Origin: Polyangiaceae bacterium
Lineage (GTDB): Bacteria; Myxococcota_A; Polyangia; Polyangiales; Polyangiaceae
NCBI GenBank assembly: GCA_015075635.1
Contig: JABTUA010000003.1
Coordinates: forward strand, 992,001-1,056,000
Length of the DNA: 64,000 nt
Direction: 5' to 3'
The position numbers and the translations under genes are program-made. Below the pieces are notes generated by a model, which had not been told where the DNA came from, did not search any database, and saw nothing but the letters and a program-made list of their open reading frames with translations. Positions 48,801-57,138 of the stretch are shown one piece after another (within the stretch, counting starts at the first letter, position 1; each line of letters starts with the position of its first letter).

Positions 48801-49712
48801 TCAGGGCTCGAAATCGCTCGGAGGCTTGGGCTTGTCGGGCGGAGGCGCCGGCGGCTTCTCGGCCGGGGGCTTCTTTTCGCCGCCCTTCTTCTCGCCGCCC
48901 TTCTTTTCGGGCTTGTCGGGCTCGGGCTCGGGGGGCGGCGGCTCGGCGGGGGGCGGCGGCGCGTCGAACTGCCCGGTGTCGGTCTGCGCGGCGTCGGAGA
49001 TCTTCTTCGCGGTCGACTTGGCGGCGTCGGCCACCTCGTCGGCACGAGCCTGCATCAGCGGGATGAGCTTCTTGGCGTCGTCGAGGTTCTTGCGGACCTC
49101 CGCCTTCTTCTTCGGCCCGCCCTTGCGGAAGGCCGTGTCCACGGCCTGCTCCAGGGCCAGGATCTGTCCGTTCGCCTGCTCGAGCGCCTTACGCGCCTTC
49201 TTCATGCGCACGTGCAGCTTGGCCGCGCTCTTGGCGGCGGCCTCCATCGCATCGACGAGTGCCTTGTCGTCGCCCTCGAGGTCCTTGCCCTTCACGCTGA
49301 TCTTCGCGCTCGGGTCGTCGTCGTCGTCGAGGCCCTCGAGCTCCATCTTGACCCCGGTGCCGGCCGCGGCGAGCTCTTCCAAACGCTTGCCGAGCTTCTT
49401 GCCGAGCATGGTGGCGGAGGTGCCCTCGTCGAGCTTGGCCTTGGAAGCCAGGGTCGCGCGGATCTCCTTCTCGGAGGCCGGGGCCTTCGCGAGGTCGATC
49501 TGCATGTCGTAGAGGTTCGTGAAGAACTCGTCGAAGGTCGGATCGCCGCTCTGGTACCGCTGCCCTTGCGAGACCGCGGAGGGACCGGGGCTCCCCAGGA
49601 TTCCGCAGCCGGTCGTGGCAGCGACGCTCGTCGCGGCGATCGGCAAGATGCAGGTGGAAAGGCAGAGGGTGATGGCGCCGCTCCGGCGCTGGATTCGATT
49701 TCTCAGGGACAT
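48801..49712 (-). CDS. Lipoprotein with helical charged domain and Pro/Lys tail
   Basis: This 303-residue protein starts at ATG 49712, inside the last ten bases of the upstream gene. The signal ends VAATTGCGI. A long charged helical region (about 40-225; AAKSAAKLHVRMKKARKALEQA) probably forms a coiled coil. The C-terminal 60 residues are Pro/Glu/Lys-rich repeats (EKKGGEKKGGEKK). I recognise no family. Overlap with the upstream gene implies a shared function. Confidence 0.72.
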   Translation of the reverse strand: MSLRNRIQRRSGAITLCLSTCILPIAATSVAATTGCGILGSPGPSAVSQGQRYQSGDPTFDEFFTNLYDMQIDLAKAPASEKEIRATLASKAKLDEGTSATMLGKKLGKRLEELAAAGTGVKMELEGLDDDDDPSAKISVKGKDLEGDDKALVDAMEAAAKSAAKLHVRMKKARKALEQANGQILALEQAVDTAFRKGGPKKKAEVRKNLDDAKKLIPLMQARADEVADAAKSTAKKISDAAQTDTGQFDAPPPPAEPPPPEPEPDKPEKKGGEKKGGEKKPPAEKPPAPPPDKPKPPSDFEP

Positions 49713-51643
49713 GTGAGCGTGGCTCCCCAAAGCTCGTGGGTCTTGCCCTTCAGCACCAAGAAGAGTGAGAGGGCCTTTTCTCCCCGGACCATTACTACGC
49801 CTTGGCCCGCGTTGGCTTCTTCGGGTGACAGGGTAATGGGGTCTCCCACCGGAACCAGGTCAAAACCCAGGGTTTGGATGCGGACCTGGCGCCTCCCGGC
49901 GGCCCCTTCGGTCCACTGGAGCAGCCAGCGGCCGTTGCTCAGGCCCTCCACCGCCGGCGAGATGGCGTCGGCGCCCAGGCCCCCCGGGGGAGTGGCGAAG
50001 CTCTGCGCGCTCTTGGGCGTGGCCCCGGCAGGGGCGGTCCCCACCTGGAGCGTCCAGTAGGAATTGTCCGTCGGGCGACCCGCGAAGGAGACCAGGGTAC
50101 CGCGCTCGTTGGCGGCGATGCTCGGGGTGCCGACCTGGGGCTTGGAGCTCACCTCGGTCAGCTCGCTCTTCTTCTCACCGGCGTCGTCGATGAGCCCGAC
50201 CACGATCGATCCCCCCAGCCCGCCGCGGCGCGCCGTCACCGCGAAACCTCCCCCGGGCAGCGCGACAGGGCGCGGATCGGTCACCTTGTCGCTGGGGCTC
50301 GCCCAGATCGTGGCCGGCTCCCCGGAGGCTGCCCGGCGCGCGAGCCCCGCGTCGCTCCAGCCCAGGGTGAGCTTGCCCTTGCCGTCGAGGGTGCGCGGCG
50401 ACCGGAAGCCGCGATCCTCCTGGTCCACCACGAACGCGAGGTCGCCCTGCATAGCGAGCGGAACGACGCTCGCTATGCCGCGCTCCGTCTTCTGGCGAAA
50501 CGGTCGCTCGACCGCCAAGCTGGTGGGGTCCACGGTCATGCCTTCGGCCTCACGCTCGGACGCGGCGTAGCCCACGGCGAATTTTGCCCCGCCGGCGACT
50601 GCCGCCGTCACCGGCACGACGGACGGCAAGACCGAAGGCGCCAGGCGCGCCGCGCTCTTGTCGAGCTTGCACGGCAAAATGCGACCGCTGCCCTGCGCTC
50701 CGGCAGCCGACGAGCCGCTCGCAGCGGGGTTCGCCTCGTCCTTCGAGGAGCGGAGCAGCAGCGCGACGACGCCGACCACTCCGATGAGCCCGAGCCCGCC
50801 CACCGCGAGGGATGCCAGCAGCAGAACCGGGCTCTTCTTTGCGGCTGGCTGCACGACGGGGGGGCCCGGTGTCGCGTACGCCGTGGGCAACATGCGCCCT
50901 GGGCTCGGCATCGCGCCCGCGCGCATCTCAGCGTCGAGGTCGTCGCTCCAAGAGGGCAACGGCGCCAGAGCCCGCGGGTTGGTGGGCACCTCCGCCGAGA
51001 TCGGAGCTGGCTCTTCGCTGTGCTTCACCTGGATCACCGGGGCCACCGGCGCGGCCACGATCGGCGTCGGTGCGGCGGGTTCGGCGGCGGGCAGCGGCGC
51101 CGCCGGGACTCCGCGCGGTGGTGGCGGTACCGCACCTGGGGGTCGCAGCGTCGCGGTGGACGAGAGCTGCGCTCCTTCGACCAGCGTCGGTTGCGCCGGG
51201 CGGGGAGCCGGCGGTGGGGGAGGCGGTGGAGGTGCGCCCGCGCCCACCAGCCCGGGTGGAGCCACGGGCACGCGCGCGGCGGGCTTCATGCTCTTGCCCA
51301 TGAGCTTCGCGGCCGCCTCGCGGGTCTGGTACGCTTGATAGCGATCGACTGGCGGCGGGGGAGGGTCGGTGAGGAGCGGGTCCGAGCCCGGGTCCACCGC
51401 CTTCTCGAGCTTGTCCTTGGGGAGGATGTTCGCGAGCTCGGCGACCTGGCAGGCGGGAAGCCACTGCTTCCAGCCGCCGCGCCATACCAGCGTGTAGTGC
51501 GGTAGCGTGGCGGTCGAGAGTGACGACAAGAGCTCCCACTCGTCCACGATGCTGACCACGCCGTCGGCGTCGGCCCAGTGCCAGCTCTCCGCCTCGTCCT
51601 CGCTCACTGAGAGCGGTTTCCCATTTTCCGCACCGTGCAGCAA
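49703..51643 (-). CDS. Membrane protein: GYF-like N-domain, Pro-rich linker, TM helix, periplasmic propeller-like domain
   Basis: This protein has 646 residues from TTG 51643; GTG 51607 is an equally plausible start. An N-terminal YTLVWRGGWKQWLP segment resembles GYF_2 domains, which bind Pro-rich peptides. About 170 Pro/Ala-rich residues follow, then one membrane helix (about 272-297). A large periplasmic part has repeated beta blades (VPLAMQGDLAFVVDQED, ALPGGGFAVTARRGG). The protein has both a potential GYF domain and its own Pro-rich ligand region. It overlaps the downstream lipoprotein gene by ten bases. Confidence 0.75.
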   Translation of the reverse strand: MLHGAENGKPLSVSEDEAESWHWADADGVVSIVDEWELLSSLSTATLPHYTLVWRGGWKQWLPACQVAELANILPKDKLEKAVDPGSDPLLTDPPPPPVDRYQAYQTREAAAKLMGKSMKPAARVPVAPPGLVGAGAPPPPPPPPAPRPAQPTLVEGAQLSSTATLRPPGAVPPPPRGVPAAPLPAAEPAAPTPIVAAPVAPVIQVKHSEEPAPISAEVPTNPRALAPLPSWSDDLDAEMRAGAMPSPGRMLPTAYATPGPPVVQPAAKKSPVLLLASLAVGGLGLIGVVGVVALLLRSSKDEANPAASGSSAAGAQGSGRILPCKLDKSAARLAPSVLPSVVPVTAAVAGGAKFAVGYAASEREAEGMTVDPTSLAVERPFRQKTERGIASVVPLAMQGDLAFVVDQEDRGFRSPRTLDGKGKLTLGWSDAGLARRAASGEPATIWASPSDKVTDPRPVALPGGGFAVTARRGGLGGSIVVGLIDDAGEKKSELTEVSSKPQVGTPSIAANERGTLVSFAGRPTDNSYWTLQVGTAPAGATPKSAQSFATPPGGLGADAISPAVEGLSNGRWLLQWTEGAAGRRQVRIQTLGFDLVPVGDPITLSPEEANAGQGVVMVRGEKALSLFLVLKGKTHELWGATLTCP

Positions 51644-51694
51644 TTCCGTAGCGTCCGCCGTGCTCTCGGCCTGGGAATTCAGGCGATCCGGCGC

Positions 51695-52333
51695 TCAGCG
51701 CGACGCGAGCGCGATGCACGCGACGGCGACCACGCGTGCGCCTGCGGCTCTGAGCGCCTCGAGGCAGGCAACCGCGGTGGCGCCGGTGGTGATCACGTCG
51801 TCGACCAGCACGACGGGCCTTCCGCCGAGCCGTTCGCCGGAGCTCGGCGCGAAGGCCCCGACCACGTTCTCACGCCGCTTGCTCTCATCGAGGCGGGCCT
51901 GCTGCAGCGTCGGGCGGACGCGACAGAGCGCGCGTGCGCTCGAACGTCTCCCCGCAGACCGGGCGAGCGCTCCCGCCAGGAGGGCAGCTTGATCGTAGCC
52001 CCGCTCCGCCAGTCGCGAGCGGTGGAGCGGCACCGGCACGAACAGGGTGCCCGGCTCCCGGCTGGCGTGCTTCAAAGCGTCGAGCCCGATCAAGGATGCC
52101 AGCGGCTCCGCCAGGTCAGGGCGGGCCTCGTACTTGAAGCGCTGAATGGCACGGCTGAGTGGTGCACGGTAGGTGGCGGCCGCGAGCACCGGCGCCCCCG
52201 AGAGCACCCGGGCCCCGGGGGGCTCGAGCAGCCCGCGACACTCTGGGCAGAGCCCGCGCGTCGATGACTCCCCACAGGCCGCGCAGTCACGCGGGGCGAT
52301 CAGATCCAGGAGCGCGGACAGGAGCGGCCACAC
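51695..52333 (-). CDS. comF: ComF-family phosphoribosyltransferase-like protein
   Basis: This protein has 212 residues from GTG 52333. It has an N-terminal zinc-ribbon (CAACGESSTRGLCPEC), then YRAPLSRAIQRFKY, VPVPLHRSRLAERGYDQA and the PRPP-loop motif VVLVDDVITTGATA. ComF proteins take part in DNA uptake or recombination in competent bacteria. It stands alone between larger operons; no other competence gene is visible. Confidence 0.9.
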   Translation of the reverse strand: MWPLLSALLDLIAPRDCAACGESSTRGLCPECRGLLEPPGARVLSGAPVLAAATYRAPLSRAIQRFKYEARPDLAEPLASLIGLDALKHASREPGTLFVPVPLHRSRLAERGYDQAALLAGALARSAGRRSSARALCRVRPTLQQARLDESKRRENVVGAFAPSSGERLGGRPVVLVDDVITTGATAVACLEALRAAGARVVAVACIALASR

Positions 52334-52366
52334 GCCACCTCATCGGGCAGGCAACCGCCGAGTTGC

Positions 52367-52996
52367 TCAGAACCTGCCGTTCACTCCGAGCCAGGCGCCG
52401 CGGACTGCCGCCCGCGAGTTGGACCTCACGTCCTCGAGCTTCGTGCTGCCCGCCATGCTCATGGCCAGGCCGCCACCGAAGCAGACCGCGCCCGCCGCGT
52501 ACATCGGGATCAGCACGCTGGCCTTGTCGAGCTTGCTGGGCGCTTGCGACCCCGAGACCAGGATCGCCGTGGCGCCGACGATGCCCAGGACGCCGACTGC
52601 CATCAACAACGTGCCGGTCGTGCCGAGGCCCTCGGAGCCGGTCCTCACCTTGAGTCGGCGCGGCTCGCTGCGCATCTCGAAGAGCATGCTCTCGTTCGAG
52701 ATCTCCACGCCCTCGACCTCGATGCGGTAGCTGCCCGGCGGCAGCTGAAATCCGAGCGGCGTCTTGCCGAGCTTCACGAAGTCGCTGTCCGCGGGGGCGG
52801 CGGTCGCGGTCGGCCCGAGGCGCGCCACGAACACGTTGACCGGCTTACCCTCGCTCGTGACCTCCACGCTCGCGCCCGGCCCGAAGGGCGCGAGGGCGGC
52901 GCCTGCAGGCGCGCTCGGCCCGGGCGGGGGCGCAGCGACGGGCACCTGTGCCCACGCCGGCGTGAGCCAGCCGAGGCAGGCCGAGAGCGCGAGCAA
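52367..52996 (-). CDS. Exported PEGA-like membrane protein
   Basis: This protein has 209 residues from TTG 52996 (CTG 53005, overlapping the Nudix stop, is possible). The signal peptide ends TPAWAQ. A beta domain (LGFQLPPGSYRIEVEGVEI) resembles PEGA modules, and two membrane segments follow (LLMAVGVLGIVGATAILVSG, IPMYAAGAVCFGGGLAMS). It probably sits in the inner membrane with the PEGA domain outside. It is nearly coupled to the Nudix gene upstream. Confidence 0.65.
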   Translation of the reverse strand: MLALSACLGWLTPAWAQVPVAAPPPGPSAPAGAALAPFGPGASVEVTSEGKPVNVFVARLGPTATAAPADSDFVKLGKTPLGFQLPPGSYRIEVEGVEISNESMLFEMRSEPRRLKVRTGSEGLGTTGTLLMAVGVLGIVGATAILVSGSQAPSKLDKASVLIPMYAAGAVCFGGGLAMSMAGSTKLEDVRSNSRAAVRGAWLGVNGRF

Positions 52997-53001
52997 CGTC
53001 C

Positions 53002-53400
53002 TCAGCCGAGGCCGAGGAGCTTGTTCATCGAGAGCTCGTCCGCAGGCGTGAACGGATACTGGTCGAAGTCGCCGCTCGTCACCCACTTGAACGAGTGTAC
53101 GTTGAGCTCCTTCGGTTCGCCAGCGGCGATCCGGCACTCGTACAGGTAGAGGTCCACCGTGTAGTGCTCGTATGGGTGGCTCACGAAGCTGATGAGCTGA
53201 CCGGGCTGCACCTCGACGCCGAGGCGGTGCTTGACCTCTCGCCGCAGCGCATCGGCGTCCGTCTCCCCGTCCTCGACGCGCCCACCCGGGAACTCCCAGA
53301 GCAGCGGTAACACCGCGGTCGGCCGGCGCTGGGTGATCAGGTAGTTCCCGTCTCGTTCGATGACGGCAGCCACCACGCGGATCGTGCGAGGACCGGACAT
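53002..53400 (-). CDS. Nudix-fold protein with altered Nudix box
   Basis: This protein has 132 residues. It has the overall MutT-like pattern (VVAAVIERDGNYLITQRR, WEFPGGRVEDGE). The box should read G-x5-E-x7-REUxEExGU but here the end reads REVKHRLGV, so both Glu of the EE pair that bind the catalytic metal are replaced by His and Arg. It also has WVTSGDFDQYPFTPAD, like MutT C-termini. It may bind nucleotides without hydrolysing them, or use other ligands. Confidence 0.82.
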   Translation of the reverse strand: MSGPRTIRVVAAVIERDGNYLITQRRPTAVLPLLWEFPGGRVEDGETDADALRREVKHRLGVEVQPGQLISFVSHPYEHYTVDLYLYECRIAAGEPKELNVHSFKWVTSGDFDQYPFTPADELSMNKLLGLG

Positions 53401-53422
53401 TCTTCGTCTGCTCCGGTCCGGA

Positions 53423-54490
53423 TCAGAAGTCGACGCGGAACAGCTGCTGCCCCATCAGCAGGATGTCGCCGCGCTGCACCTGTTGCTCGTGGCCCAGGCG
53501 CACGAACGTGCCGTTCGAGCTGCCCACGTCGGTCAGGTACATCTTGCCGTCCGCGCCGCGCGCGATGCGACAGTGCAGGCCAGAGACGTAACCGTCCTCC
53601 GAGAACAGGATGTCGCCGCGCTCGCGGCCGAGGTGCACTCCGCGCTCCGGGATGGGGAAGGCGTTACCGGACGTGTCGCGGCCGATCACCAGGGAAAGGC
53701 GGCCAATGTAGCCCTTCGCCGGGCTGCCGAAGCGTTCCACGCCGTCCGGGGAGGGCGCGGCGGGCTTGAGCTCCTCGAGCCGCACGATCTCCTGCCCGAT
53801 GCGGAAGATGTCGTTGTAGGCGAGGGCCCAGGGCTCGTTCGGCTTGATCTTCAGGTACACGCCGTTCAGCGAGTTCTCGTCCTTCACGAACAGCTGGTTG
53901 TTGCGGCGCGTGAACGTCGCGTGGCGCGGCGAGAGGTAGCTGTCGCCAGCGAAGATGGAGCCGGTGTCCCGCCCGCAGGTGACCGTCGGGGCGTCGGGCA
54001 GCTTGTAGGTACCGGCCTCGGTGCCGTCGGCACGCAGCGCGGTGAACACGACGCTCGGGCCGCCACCGGCAGCGGCCGCGGGCGCAGCCGCTGCTGCCGC
54101 AGGAGCGGGCACCGAACCGCTGAGCGCGCCGACATTGTAGCCGCACGACGCGCAGAAGCGGTTGTTCGGCGGGTTCTTGTGGCCGCACTGCGGGCAGGTG
54201 ACGATGTCTCCCGCTGCGGCAGGCGCAGGAGCAGGAGTCGCCGCCGGAGTGACCGGCACGGCCACGGGGACGGGCGCTGGGGCCGGCGCAGGCGCGGCTG
54301 CCGACCGCGGCGCGGGCGCGGCTGCCGGAGTCGGCGTGGCGGCGCGCGGCGCTTGCGCCGCGACACCATGCGGCGGCGTCTGCGGCGAAAACGGCTTGGG
54401 CGCCGCGCCGCGTGGCAGCTCGGCACCACAACCGAGGCAGAACTTGTAGTGGTCCTGGTTTTCCTTGCTGCACTTCGGACAGGTGATCAC
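53423..54490 (-). CDS. Double zinc-ribbon, double FHA protein
   Basis: This protein has 355 residues. A zinc ribbon at 4-21 (CPKCSKENQDHYKFCLGCG) is followed by a Pro/Ala linker and a second zinc ribbon near 99-117 (CPQCGHKNPPNNRFCASCG). Two FHA domains follow: one with CGRD...YLSPRHATF...NSLNGVYL, the other with LGRERGD...VSGLHCRI...SSNGTFV. FHA domains bind phosphothreonine, so this is a likely reader for the Ser/Thr kinases. It has no membrane segment. Confidence 0.9.
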   Translation of the reverse strand: MITCPKCSKENQDHYKFCLGCGAELPRGAAPKPFSPQTPPHGVAAQAPRAATPTPAAAPAPRSAAAPAPAPAPVPVAVPVTPAATPAPAPAAAGDIVTCPQCGHKNPPNNRFCASCGYNVGALSGSVPAPAAAAAAPAAAAGGGPSVVFTALRADGTEAGTYKLPDAPTVTCGRDTGSIFAGDSYLSPRHATFTRRNNQLFVKDENSLNGVYLKIKPNEPWALAYNDIFRIGQEIVRLEELKPAAPSPDGVERFGSPAKGYIGRLSLVIGRDTSGNAFPIPERGVHLGRERGDILFSEDGYVSGLHCRIARGADGKMYLTDVGSSNGTFVRLGHEQQVQRGDILLMGQQLFRVDF

Positions 54491-54636
54491 TGAGGAGCTC
54501 CCCGGGGCGTTCGCGATGCCGGTACCGCGCCGCGTCTTTGCTGGTAACTGCGCGATTATCCACGCCCATCGGTAGGGGTCAAGGATCGTGGTCCGGCAGG
54601 GCGCAGGGGGCGACCAGCGCGCAAAAACCGGCCGGA

Positions 54637-55242
54637 TCAGGGGGTCAGGTGGGCGAGCGCCTCGCGCAGCAGATCGGCCAGGGGGTGCTTTCCGACCCGG
54701 TCGCCGAGCGCGCGAACGGCGCGGTCGGCCTCGGCAGAGCGGTAGCCCATGTTGGTCAGCGCGAACGTCAGCTTGCGCGCGTCGTCGTCGCCAGCGGCCG
54801 CGCGTGGCGCCGGGCCCGGCGCCGCCCCGCCGACCTTCGGTAGCTTCTCGCGCAGCTCGAGCACCAGTCGCTCGGCCGTCTTCTTGCCGATCCCGGGCAC
54901 GCGCGAGAGGCGTCCCAGGTCCTCGGCCTCCACGGCTCGCGACAGCTCCTCGATGGGCAGCGCGCTCAGCACCCCGAGCGCGGTTTTGGGTCCGACGTTC
55001 GGCACGCCGATCAAGAGCCGAAACACCCGCCTCTCCTGCTCGCTCGGGAAGCCGAACAGGTTCAGCGAGTCCTCGCGCACGTGGGTGTGGATGAACAGCA
55101 CCACGTGGTCGGGGCCGTTCGACTCGGCCCGGCCGCGCGCCCCAACCGGCGTGGTCACCTCGTAACCCACCCCGGCGACGTCGATCACGAGCTCGCCGCT
55201 CGCGTCGTCGTGCGCCACTACTCCAGACAGCCTTCCGATCAT
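54637..55242 (-). CDS. ruvA: Holliday junction DNA helicase subunit RuvA
   Basis: This protein has 201 residues. MIGRLSGVVAHDDASGELVIDVAGVGY starts the OB-fold domain; the helix-hairpin-helix motifs GVPNVGPKTALGVLSAL and RVPGIGKKTAERLVLELR and the C-terminal domain III (ALTNMGYRSAEADRAV) follow. RuvA binds the Holliday junction as a tetramer and loads RuvB. No ruvB or ruvC adjoins it. It lies six bases downstream of a cytochrome-like lipoprotein gene. Confidence 0.96.
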   Translation of the reverse strand: MIGRLSGVVAHDDASGELVIDVAGVGYEVTTPVGARGRAESNGPDHVVLFIHTHVREDSLNLFGFPSEQERRVFRLLIGVPNVGPKTALGVLSALPIEELSRAVEAEDLGRLSRVPGIGKKTAERLVLELREKLPKVGGAAPGPAPRAAAGDDDARKLTFALTNMGYRSAEADRAVRALGDRVGKHPLADLLREALAHLTP

Positions 55243-55248
55243 CGCTCC

Positions 55249-55806
55249 TCAGTCGATCTTCGCGCCCTGCGCGATCCAGCGCCGGACGACGTCACGATCT
55301 TCGGCGCAGAGCACGCCACTGCCCTGCGGCATGCTGTCTCCGCAGGGCTCGCCCGACTTCGCCTTGGGCTGCGCCGTGCAGGCGAGACCCGCGGCGTTGT
55401 GGCAGCCATCCATCTTGAGCATCAGGAAGCTCTGGCTCGGATCGGCGGGCTCCACCAGGTCCATCGCAGGAGCGGTCTTGGACGGTACGTTGGCGATGCC
55501 GTCGATGACCTGCTGGTACAGGGCGACGTCGATGACCGTGGTCGTGTCGCTCTTCTTCGGCCCCAAGTACAGGCCGGCTGCGCTCGATGATTGTGAGCCG
55601 TGGCACACGCTCGACAACCCGCACGAGCGCCGGAAGAGCGGGAACACGTCGTTCGCGAAGCTGACGGAAGGGGTGGCCAGATCGAGACCGGCGTAGTCGA
55701 TGGGGCAGCTGGGCGCTTCGCACGCGGCGGTTGCTTCGTCGTCGCCGCCGCAGGAGACGGCTGCGATCGAGCACCCGAACAGCGCTGCGAGCAGCTTCGG
55801 TGTCAT
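55249..55806 (-). CDS. Cytochrome-like lipoprotein
   Basis: This protein has 185 residues from ATG 55806, with signal ending AAVSCGGD. It contains SFANDVFPLFRRSCG then SVCHGSQSSSAAGLYLGP. The CGLSSVCH segment is an enlarged relative of the CxxCH heme motif, seen in planctomycete- and myxobacterial-type surface cytochrome domains. It also has LMLKMDGCHN and VVRRWIAQGAKID, the usual ending of such domains. Heme binding is uncertain because the Cys spacing is nonstandard. Confidence 0.75.
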   Translation of the reverse strand: MTPKLLAALFGCSIAAVSCGGDDEATAACEAPSCPIDYAGLDLATPSVSFANDVFPLFRRSCGLSSVCHGSQSSSAAGLYLGPKKSDTTTVIDVALYQQVIDGIANVPSKTAPAMDLVEPADPSQSFLMLKMDGCHNAAGLACTAQPKAKSGEPCGDSMPQGSGVLCAEDRDVVRRWIAQGAKID

Positions 55807-55889
55807 CGTCCGCCCGAAAGCTAGAGCCTTTGGGCGCTCCCGGCCACCCGAACCTAGGCGGCCGCGCGGTGGCGTGCTACGAGGCGCGC

Positions 55890-56126
55890 GTGTTGCGCTT
55901 CGGCATCGGCGTGTTGGCGCTCTCTGCGCTGCTCTCCCTCGGGTCCTGCGGAGGCTCGTCGAGCGAGACGCCGTTTCCCCTCGAGCCCGACCTGTCGCGG
56001 CTCGACGGCGGCCCGACCGGGCAGGCGCGCTACATCGTGTATTCCGGCGACAAGCAGCGGTCGCCCGAGGGCGAGGGGACGCCCCAACCAGAAGAGCCGG
56101 ACGAGCCCCCGCCGCCCGCCAAGTGA
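55890..56126 (+). CDS. Short Pro-rich putative lipoprotein
   Basis: This protein has 78 residues from GTG 55890, with signal VLRFGIGVLALSALLSLGSC. The mature part is short and disordered-looking, with ARYIVYSGDKQRSPEGEG and a Pro/Glu tail. It is divergent from the cytochrome-like gene across 83 bases and convergent with the TPR gene. The function is unknown. Confidence 0.6.
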   Translation: MLRFGIGVLALSALLSLGSCGGSSSETPFPLEPDLSRLDGGPTGQARYIVYSGDKQRSPEGEGTPQPEEPDEPPPPAK

Positions 56127-56129
56127 GCG

Positions 56130-56987
56130 TCAGAACGTGCCGCTCACGGCCAGGCCGGTGAAACCCCGTCCGACAACCGGGTCGACCCGGGGCAGAAGGC
56201 GGCGTTTGGGCGCGAGCGCGGTGTTCGCTTCCCCGCCCTTGGGCTTCGAGAGGAAGTACCAGACGAGCCCGCCCGCTGCGATGGCGACGCCGCCGACGGT
56301 GACCACACCCCATGTGGTCTGGCGACTGCGCGCGTCGTTGCCTTCTTCCACCAACTTGGGCGGGCAGTTGCTGCGACCGCCGCACTTGTCCTCGATGTCG
56401 CTGACGTCCCCGGCCGCGCCCAGATAGAGCACGCCGCCGATGATGGCGATCACGCCGCCGGCGCCCGCGACGATCAGCGGAGTCAGCGGACGCTTGCCCC
56501 CGGTGTCCGGCTCCGGTGTCGAAGCCGGCTGACCATCGGGTTTCTGAGCCGTGGGACCCGTGCCGGGTCCAGGACCAGCCGTGGGGTTGTTCGCCTCCTG
56601 GGCGATCTTCTCGTTCAGGCCTTCGATGCGGCGCGCGATCTGGTCGCGCTGCGGCGAGCTCGGCTGCCGCGCCAGGTAGGTCTCCAGCGCCACGATGGCG
56701 TGCCGCTTCTGGTTGTTCAGCTCGTACGCCCGGGCCAGGTTGAGCAGCAGCGCGTGGGCGGTGCAGTCCCGGCGGTACGCATCGTCCCAGTACGAGATGG
56801 CGCGGTTGTAGTCGCCCTCCTCGAACGAGGCCTGCCCCGCTTGGAACGCGCCCTTCGCACCGGCCACGTCGCCCTCCGTCGGCGTCTTCTCGCAGGGCGG
56901 GATCGGCTTGGGGGCGTCTTCGGCACGCGCCAAGCCGGGTGTGAGCCCGACGGCAGCAGCCAGGAGGAGGTGGCGGGGAGCGCGCAT
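56130..56987 (-). CDS. Exported TPR protein with C-terminal membrane segments
   Basis: This protein has 285 residues from ATG 56987 (ATG 57014 would add nine). The signal peptide ends GLARAED. TPR-like repeats follow (GQASFEEGDYNRAISYWDDAY, ALLLNLARAYELNNQKRHAI), then a Pro/Gly linker and two membrane segments (LIVAGAGGVIAIIGGVLYLG, VVTVGGVAIAAGGLVWYFL). The layout resembles the TPR/PEGA protein encoded divergently at 57139. Function is unknown; probably envelope assembly or sensing. Confidence 0.72.
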   Translation of the reverse strand: MRAPRHLLLAAAVGLTPGLARAEDAPKPIPPCEKTPTEGDVAGAKGAFQAGQASFEEGDYNRAISYWDDAYRRDCTAHALLLNLARAYELNNQKRHAIVALETYLARQPSSPQRDQIARRIEGLNEKIAQEANNPTAGPGPGTGPTAQKPDGQPASTPEPDTGGKRPLTPLIVAGAGGVIAIIGGVLYLGAAGDVSDIEDKCGGRSNCPPKLVEEGNDARSRQTTWGVVTVGGVAIAAGGLVWYFLSKPKGGEANTALAPKRRLLPRVDPVVGRGFTGLAVSGTF

Positions 56988-57138
56988 GGCGGTCAGAGGT
57001 CTGGTCGATAGCATAGTGGCAGCCCGGGCCAGACCTCAATCTTCGTGAGGCCCTCGTCCCGAAACCCACCGACCGCCGTCACCCGAGCGTGACCCAGAGG
57101 CTTGTGCCGCGCCCGCATCCGGGGTCAAGTTTGCCGCC

